Below, piece by piece: positions 58,092-64,000 of a stretch of DNA of 64,000 nt; within the stretch, counting starts at the first letter, position 1, and each line of letters starts with the position of its first letter. The stretch is from Leptobrachium leishanense. Taxonomy: Eukaryota; Chordata; Amphibia; Anura; Megophryidae. The notes below the pieces were generated by a model. That model saw only the letters and a list, made by a program, of their open reading frames with translations, was not told the DNA's origin and did not search any database. Both the position numbers and the translations under genes were made by a program. Location of the stretch: assembly GCA_009667805.1 (NCBI GenBank), contig CM019063.1:54916881-54980880 (forward strand). Reading direction: 5' to 3'.

Positions 58092-59815
58092 CATAAGAAC
58101 CTTTCGGCCCATCTAGTCTGCCCAATTACATGGATACTTAACTTGGATTTATCTTTTGTTTAGGATAGCCTTATGCCTATCCCATGCTTGCTTAAATTCA
58201 ATTACTGTTTTGGCCTCAACCACTTCAACTGGAAGACTGTTCCATGTATCCACCACCCTCTCAGTAAAATAATGCTTCCTGATGTTACTTTTAAACCTTT
58301 GCCCCTCTAATCTAAGACTATGTCCTCTTGTTTTGCAACTTTGTTTCCGTTTAAATATACTCCCTTCCTCTACCTTGTGGATTCCCTTTACGTATTTAAA
58401 TGTTTCTATCATACCTCCTCTGTCTCGTCTTTTTTCCAAGCTGTACATGTTAAGATCATTAAACCTTTCCTGGTAACTTTTCTCCTTCAAGCCGTACACC
58501 ATTTTAGTAGCCCTTCTCTGAACTCTCTCTAAGATGTCTATATCCTTCTGGAGATACGGTCTCCAGTACTGCACACAGTACTCCAAGTGAGGTCTCACCA
58601 GTGCTCTGTACAGTGGCATGAGCACTTCCCTTTTCCTACTGCTAATACCTCTCCCTACACAACCAAGCATTCTGCTAGCATTTCCTGCGCCTCTATTACA
58701 TTGTCTACTTACCCTTAGATCCTCTGAAATAATGACCCCTAAATCCCTTTCCTCAGATGTTAAGGTTAGGACTGTATCAAATATTCTATATTCAGCCCTT
58801 GGGTTTTTACGTCCCAGGTGCATTATCTTGCACTTATCCATATTAAAACTCAATTGCCACAGTTCCGACCATTTTTTTAGTTTACCTAAATCATTTGTCA
58901 TTTGGCTGATCCCTCCAGAAACGTCAACCCTGTTGCAAATCTTTGTGTCATCAGCAAAAAGACATACTTTTCCATTAATACCTTCTGCAATATCACTAAT
59001 AAAAATATTAAAGAGAATGGGTCCAAGTACTGACCCCTGAGGTACCCCACTGGTAACAAGACCTTGCGCCGAATAAGCTCCATTTACCACAACCCTCTGT
59101 TGCCTGTCACTCAGCCACTGCCTAATCCATTCAACAATATTGGAATCCAAGTTCAAAGATTGCAATTTATTGATAAGCCTTCTATGCGGAACAGTATCAA
59201 AAGCCTTACTGAAATCTAAATAAGCAATGTCTACTTCACCACCTGTGTCTATTATTTTTGTTACCCAATCAAAAAAATCAATAAGATTAGTTTGGCATGA
59301 TCTCCCTGAGGTAAACCCATGTTGTTTCTGATCCTGTAATCTATGTGTTTTTAGATGTTCAACAATTCTTTCCTTTAACATGGTTTCCATTAATTTCCCC
59401 ACTACTGACGTAAGACTAACTGGCCTATAGTTCCCCGATTCCTCCCTACTACTCTTCTTGTAAATGGGCACAACATTTGCTAATTTCCAGTCTACTGGGA
59501 CGACTCCCGTTAACAGATTTATTTAACCAATCCTTGCTAATGGTTTTGCTATTACATCTCTGAGCTCTTTTAATAATTTAGGGTGGATCCCATCAGGCCC
59601 CATTGACTTATTTGTCTTTACTTTAGACAGCTGCTGTAGAACCTCCTCCTCTGTAAACTGATATGTAAATGTCTCGTTAGTGTTTCCTCCTAACTGAGGT
59701 CCCTTTCCTTCCTTTTCTTCTGCAAAGACTGAACAAAAATATTAATTGAGGCAGTCAGCGAGACTTTTAGCCTCTTCTACATACCTTCCTTTGTTAAAGC
59801 TAGCATCAGGCTGTA
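58092..59815 (-). mobile_element. CR1-clade LINE inserted in hAT-type element 2
   Basis: The minus-strand copy runs from about 59815 to its 3' end near 58092, ending after GGGCAGACTAGATGGGCCGA and AAGGTTCTTATG. The 5' part with the endonuclease is missing. It lies wholly inside the hAT-type element, so it inserted later. Confidence 0.9.
58149..59815 (-). pseudogene. CR1 reverse transcriptase
   Basis: The main frame of 440 codons (59471 to the stop at 58149) shows NYRPVSLTSVVGKLME, AYLDFSKAFDTVPH (first aspartate), [15 protein letters not shown], a FADDTKI box (FADD instead of YADD, common in CR1), and the C-terminal SLEKRRDRG region. Upstream, 59815-59475, residues such as EEEVLQQLSKVKTNKSMGPDGI are recognisable but interrupted by stops at about 59742 and near 59522, so the polypeptide is broken before the finger domain. 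Endonuclease is absent. It would copy its own RNA at a nicked target if complete. Confidence 0.9.
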
Positions 59816-60937
59816 GAGGTGCTGCGCAGCAGTGTAAGGATTCATATGCTGCATTAATTCAGGGAGCAGGGCGCGGCGTAATGACGCGGAAACGCCGGGA
59901 CCTTTAAATCAGGAGCGCGTGCTTACAACTCGCCTTGCCGTGGAGTTTCATTTCCGCAAATCAGTTTGTATACTTGTTACTTACCCTGCTTGTTCTGAGG
60001 ACCCGATCTGTTGCCGGCTTTGCTTGCCATTTGACTATTCTCTCTGTGTACTCTCTGCCTGTTCTGTTTGCCTCCTGTTGCTACTGGTGTGCGCCAATTC
60101 TCACCATATACAGTAGCGCAGTACAAGTGCCTAAACGTTGCTGACATGGTTTTGTTATAACAACTACTCTCGCTCTGCGCCCCTGTCTGGTATATTCCGC
60201 TGCTTGTTACTGCTGGTGCGCTTCCATCCTGCCATATACTATAGCGCAGTACAAACATATATCTCAGTCTGTGGTGTATATTGTTGGTGCGGTCTTCCTG
60301 CTCTGTGTGGCTGCTAGAGGTTAGGTTTAGTGGTCAACTAAAGTTGTTTTGGGTCCAATTTTAATGCACCTGTTGTTACTTTCATCCAAAGCCTGCAGAA
60401 GTTTCACCATAATGTAGCCAAAAAAATCACTAAACTTGTTCTGCGTGTCCTAAAACGTCTCCTCTTTTCATACAGGCTGCCGCCACAAGCAGTTGTTTAT
60501 GAATAGATTAAAGGAAAACCATTTACCGTCATTTGAAATGTCATATTTTTCTTTTTAAATGTTTCTATACATCCTACAAATCCGCCACTTCACGGGCAGG
60601 TTATGGGGACTTCCTAGTCACGATATTTGAAGGAATTTTTCATTTTTATTCTTTACCTTTATTTCATGGAAACTCACTGTTCCTTTAAAAACTTTTTTTT
60701 AAACTTTTTGTCCTTGTTTCCTGTCCCCCAGGGCACTACCCGGACCCCCATACACCTTTTATGGCAAATATCTTGCATATATGCCCTCTTGCAGGGCACT
60801 CTAAAAATCGAACGTTCGAGTCCCATTGACTTGCATTGAGTTCGAATCGTGTTCACGTTCGAATTCAAATTTTTTCAAATGTTCGTGTTCAAATGCGAAC
60901 CAAACACGGGAGTGTTCGGCCCATCCCTAGTCTTGGT

Positions 60938-61188
60938 GACACAAACCTGGCTCAATATCCCTTACCGTCTGCTTCTCCTTGCAGGTCCTCGTGTCATTCC
61001 TGCGGTTCGCGGTGTCACATTGCTGCAGTTCTCCCGCCCGATGGCATTAATGATGCTGGATGCTTGTTGGTGTCAGATTCAAGTAGCTCCAATTCCATGT
61101 GTCAGACTATGATGCGATGGTGCACCAAGCACGGATGTTTTGGTACACCAAAATGATGCGGCCCAATGAAATCTAGTCTATGGTTATA
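60938..61188. other. Short non-coding stretch
   Basis: No gene or repeat recognised between hAT-type element 2 and the Tc1 element. Confidence 0.45.
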
Positions 61189-61190
61189 TA

Positions 61191-62092
61191 CAGTCAGGTC
61201 CAGAAATATTGGGACATCGAAACAATTCTAACATATTTGGCTCTATACACCACCACAATGGAGTTGGAATGAAACAAACACAATGTGCCTTAACTGCAGA
61301 CAGTCAGCTTTAATTTGAGGGTATGTACATCCAACTCAGGTGAACGGTGTAGGACTTACAGCAGTTTGCAGATGTGTCTCCCACTTGTTAAGGGACCAAA
61401 GATAATGGGACAGAATAATAATCATAAATCAAACTTTCCCTTCTTAATACTTGGTTGCAAATCCTTTTGCAGTTAATCACAGCCTGTAGTCTGGAACGCA
61501 TAGACATCACCAGACGCTGGGTTTCATCCCTGGTGATGCTCTGCCAGGCCTCTACGGCAACTGTCTTCAGTTCCTGCTTGTTCTTGGGGCATTTTCCCTT
61601 TAGTTTTGTCTTCAACAAGTGAATTGCATGCTCAATGGGATTCAGGTCAGGTGATTGACTTGGCCATTGCATAACATTCCACTTCTGTCCCTTCAAAAAC
61701 TCTTTGGTTGCTTTTGCAGTATGCTTTGGGTCATTGTCCATCTGCACCGTGAAGCACCGTCCAATGAGTTCTGCAGCATTTGGCTGAATGTGAGCAGATA
61801 ATATTGCCCAAAACACTTCAGAATTCATCCTGCTGCTTTTGTCAGCAGTCAGATCATCAATAAATACAAGAGAACCAGTTCCATTGGCAGCCATACATGC
61901 CCACGCCATGACACTACCACCACCATGTTTCACTGATGAGGTGGTATGCTTAGGATCATGAGCAGTTCCTTTCCTTCTCCATATTCTTCTCTTCCCATCA
62001 CTCTGGTACAAGTTGATCTTGGTCTCATCTGTCCATAGGATCTTGTTCCAGAACTGTGAAGGCTTTGTTAGGTGTTGTTTGGCAAACTCTAA
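61191..62092 (-). mobile_element. Tc1-like transposon, 3' part, interrupted by Harbinger
   Basis: The end CAGTCAGGTCCAGAAATATT at 61191, preceded by TA at 61189-61190, is the inverted repeat of a Tc1 family shared widely among fish, lampreys and frogs. The gene is read on the minus strand and stops abruptly at 62092, where the Harbinger element begins. The remaining part should lie beyond the right edge of the window. Confidence 0.9.
61388..62092 (-). pseudogene. Tc1-like transposase, C-terminal 230 residues
   Basis: The frame contains the whole DDE core: D in LWTDETKINLYQ, D in VQMDNDPKHTAK, and E in [14 protein letters not shown], plus the family's C-terminal RLQAVI segment. No stop or frameshift interrupts the part present. 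The residues preceding LEFAKQHLTK (upstream of about 62092) in this frame come from the inserted element and are not transposase. The two DNA-binding domains are separated from it by the insertion. It was probably functional before the Harbinger landed. Confidence 0.85.
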
Positions 62093-62435
62093 GGCTGGGG
62101 TCAGACGAGCGTACTGTTCACGTCCGTGACTGCGCCTAAAAGTACGTCCGTGATAGCATGACGGAAAGCCCATCGGAGCCCATTGCACGAAGTACGTCCG
62201 CACTGAACTGCGGACGCACAACGGCCGTGGCCCACAGAGGCAAGGCCGGCAAGAACGTACAACCCCTAGAACGGCCGCACAGAGTGCACTGCGGCCGGCT
62301 AGCGGCCTGTGTACGTGAGGTGGAGACGTCAGACGCACCTGTTCTGCCGCCTACATCACGTCCAGACTCCAGAACTTTCCTGGCGTGGCTGGAGTATATT
62401 CTGGGGGCTGGAGAGTGTATCCTGGACACTGGAGA

Positions 62436-62622
62436 ATGGACGCTGCAGGTGACATGGACGTCGAGAGGCTGATCACCGAAGTGGGGGAGCACCCCGAATT
62501 GTGGGACACAGCCAGCCAACAATATAAGGACAAGATCAGCAAGGCGAACGCATGGGCTGATGTGACAAGAGCGGTGTACCCTGCATATGACACATGGTCT
62601 GAGCATGAACAGAAAGTGCAGA
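62436..62622 (+). CDS. Harbinger MADF (Myb/SANT-like) protein, exon 1
   Basis: From the ATG at 62436 (a second at 62454) the frame encodes MDVERLITEVGEHPELWD, then AWADVTRAVYP, the first two helices of a MADF domain with the conserved tryptophans. The exon ends at 62622 with a donor GTGAGT at 62623, phase 1. The join to 63675 keeps the frame and continues the domain. In PIF/Harbinger elements this protein binds the element ends and brings the transposase into the nucleus. The intron (62623-63674) contains the transposase exon on the opposite strand. Confidence 0.75.
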
Positions 62623-62727
62623 GTGAGTACATGATTATTATATTCATAATGAAATGCACATTATTAATCCAAACAAAATATAAATGGCTAACAAATTCAT
62701 GAACGTCACATGTCAAATGCTCCCCAT

Positions 62728-63595
62728 CTACCAGGGCACCTGTCCTGCTTCGCTAGTGAAATAGTTTGCCAGCGCATCACGATGACTGTTGCTGTGTCGA
62801 TTCACAGGCATAACATCATCATTAATAAATTCCTCCAAACCACAAACAGACAAGGAGTCATCAAAATTAAAACCATCCCGCGCACGAACAAAATTATGCA
62901 ACACACAACAGCATTTCACTATATCTACACAAAAATCGACGTGCACATCTAGCGGCCTATGGAAAATCCTCCACTTGTTGCTCAGTATGCCAAAGGTACA
63001 CTCGACATACCGTCTCGCACGCGACAGCCTATAATTGAACACCCGCTTTTTCACAGTCAGGTGTGTCCCAGAGTATGGCTGCAGGAGATATGTGGAAAGT
63101 CCGAAAGCCTCGTCCCCCACAAAGGCGTAGGGGACTCCCACGCCTGTGCCAGGCAAAGGTGCGGGTCTGGGGATGTGCAGTGTCCCACTTTCTATTGCAT
63201 TCCACTGTGTGGAGTTCCTGAACAGTGTGGAGTTTGAATCTTTCCCGTATGACCCCACATCCACACAGACAAAATTATAGTTGGCATCTGCCACTGCCAG
63301 TAGGCCAATCGAAAAATATTGTTTATAATTGTGATACAGTGAGCCACTCTGCAGTGGCTTCACTATGCGGACATGTTTGCCATCCACAGCTCCCAGGCAA
63401 TTTGGAAAGTTTGCTCGCTCCAAAAACATAGCAGCAATTTGTGCCCATGCCTCATCTGTGGGTGTTGTCAAACATTCTTCCCTCATCGTGTTCCAAATTG
63501 TCTGGCACACCTTGCGGACGATCTCCCCAGCTGTAGATCTGCCAACGCGGTAATTATAATGCACGTCCTTGCGACTGAATCCACTGGCAAGATAC
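62728..63595 (-). CDS. Harbinger (HARBI1-like) transposase, last exon
   Basis: The exon encodes about 289 residues beginning with YLASGFSRKDVHYNYRVG, the helix-turn-helix part of HARBI1-type transposases, and continues with the DDE_4 nuclease: D in LGAVDGKHVRI, D in VGDEAFGL, and E in YVECTFGILSNKWRIF. All three are present and there is no internal stop before 62728. A splice acceptor reading TTTTTTGATAG lies just upstream (63606-63596 on the minus strand); the open frame beyond it to 63714 does not resemble the family. The upstream exon must therefore lie farther right, probably past the window edge. The exon sits inside the MADF gene's intron in antisense. Confidence 0.85.
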
Positions 63596-63674
63596 CTATC
63601 AAAAAAGGAGAAATAAATGTGTGTTATGATCAGATTCCTTGAGCCGCACCTAATATCATTCTTCTGTTTTGCAG

Positions 63675-64000
63675 CACATGAAGTCATAGCGAAATAGAGG
63701 ACAGTCAGGGACAACTACACCAGGGTCCTCAAAAAAGATGCGGAAGTGGCACGCTCAGGATCAGCGACGAGAAGGGGCAGCAGTTATATTTATGCTGAGC
63801 AGCTGTCATTCCTGCGGCGGACCCTGGAACCAAGACCTATGGTGGGCAGCATGGATCTCCCATCCACATCCAGGGCACAGCAACACGTGCAGCCATGTGC
63901 TAGTGCTACCTGCTCAGAACAGACGGAAGAGGCCGGAGCAGACTCGCAGTTGGAGGAGGAGACCGCTGCCCAGGAGCTGCCTACTGCAAGGGTTGACACC
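63675..64000 (+). pseudogene. Harbinger MADF protein, exon 2, with an in-frame stop
   Basis: After the acceptor TTTTGCAG (ending 63674) the frame reads HEVIAK, then a TAG stop at 63695-63697, then RTVRDNYTRVLKKDAEVARS and continues open to the window edge with an acidic tail (EEAGADSQLEEETAAQEL). In MADF domains a tryptophan normally stands at the stop position (K-W-R...LRDNY), so one G-to-A change (TGG to TAG) has truncated the protein. The rest of the frame is undamaged, which points to a recent loss. An alternative would be use of a different acceptor, but none nearby restores a better match. Confidence 0.7.

Larger units (their letters stand above)
57487..60929. mobile_element. Large non-autonomous hAT-type element 2 (3.44 kb)
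   Basis: The ends TAGGGATGGGC and GCCCATCCCTA are flanked by the exact 8-bp duplication GTCTTGGT at 57479-57486 and 60930-60937. It shares termini and interior segments with element 1 (for example TTGTATACTTGTTACT and CATATACAGTAGCGCAGTAC near 59965-60120, and 60350-60929). It lacks the tandem repeat of element 1 and instead carries a CR1 insertion. No hAT transposase is visible. Confidence 0.85.
62093..64000. mobile_element. PIF/Harbinger transposon, left part, runs off the window
   Basis: The end GGCTGGGGTCAGACGAGCG follows TAA (62090-62092), consistent with the 3-bp TWA target of Harbinger. The element contains a DDE_4-type transposase exon (minus) and two exons of a MADF-type DNA-binding gene (plus), the two proteins that PIF/Harbinger elements normally carry. 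A GC-rich subterminal region with GTACGTCCG-type repeats covers 62110-62360. The right end is outside the window. Confidence 0.9.

Noticed and set aside
63596..63714. N-terminal extension of the Harbinger transposase frame
   Set aside because: The open frame runs past a good splice acceptor into the opposite-strand MADF exon and has no similarity to the family.

Overview
This window is a stretch of a vertebrate nuclear genome, most probably an anuran amphibian. The evidence is the mix of repeats: an L2 LINE with a GCGCTTTATAAATAA-type 3' tail and a CR1 LINE with a TTTCTATG tail, several Tc1/mariner elements, PIF/Harbinger, hAT-type elements with 8-bp target duplications, TTAA-bounded elements, a Ty3/gypsy element, retroviral-type LTRs, hammerhead-bearing Penelope-like termini and long satellite DNA. 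There are no operons, ribosome binding sites or bacterial genes. I recognise no exon of a host protein-coding gene; every ORF I can identify belongs to a transposable element or is an accidental reading of a repeat.

Layout. 1-10 kb: a solo LTR (1534-2179), a decayed Ty3/gypsy pol on the minus strand (about 4.3-7.6 kb) abutting a broken Tc1 transposase, then a Penelope-like fragment with a hammerhead-like motif (8562-8607). 10-20.6 kb: a second solo LTR of the same family (10069-10929), a 3.9-kb hAT-type element (11017-14875) carrying an inverted Penelope-like pair with two hammerhead cores, a third LTR split by a 0.9-kb element, and a second 0.9-kb-family element split by an L2 LINE. 20.6-31 kb: a 35-bp minisatellite, two small hAT-type elements, three TTAA-bounded elements and a large palindrome. 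31.7-33.3 kb: a nearly intact Tc1 element. 35-41 kb: a large palindrome, a deleted mariner, and a Tc1 remnant whose 5' leader has grown into a 20-bp minisatellite and which also carries an hAT-type insertion. 41-52.2 kb: a 55-bp satellite interrupted by an ORF1-only LINE and by a Harbinger MITE. 52-64 kb: a TTAA element with internal 67-bp repeats, CR1 fragments, a second large hAT-type element (57487-60929) containing a CR1, and a Harbinger element inserted in a Tc1 element and running off the right edge.

How the parts relate. The window is a layered record of insertions. Target-site duplications read directly here (5 bp for LTRs, 8 bp for hAT, 3 bp for the CAGGG family, TA for Tc1, TWA for Harbinger, 12 bp for the ORF1-only LINE) give precise boundaries and relative ages. 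The Harbinger element at the right edge keeps both of its expected genes: a DDE transposase exon with an open reading frame, lying antisense inside the intron of a MADF-type DNA-binding gene. The MITE inside the satellite is a deletion derivative of the same family. The most unusual material is the set of inverted elements built from hammerhead-bearing tails, the ORF1-only LINE, and the minisatellite born inside a transposon.
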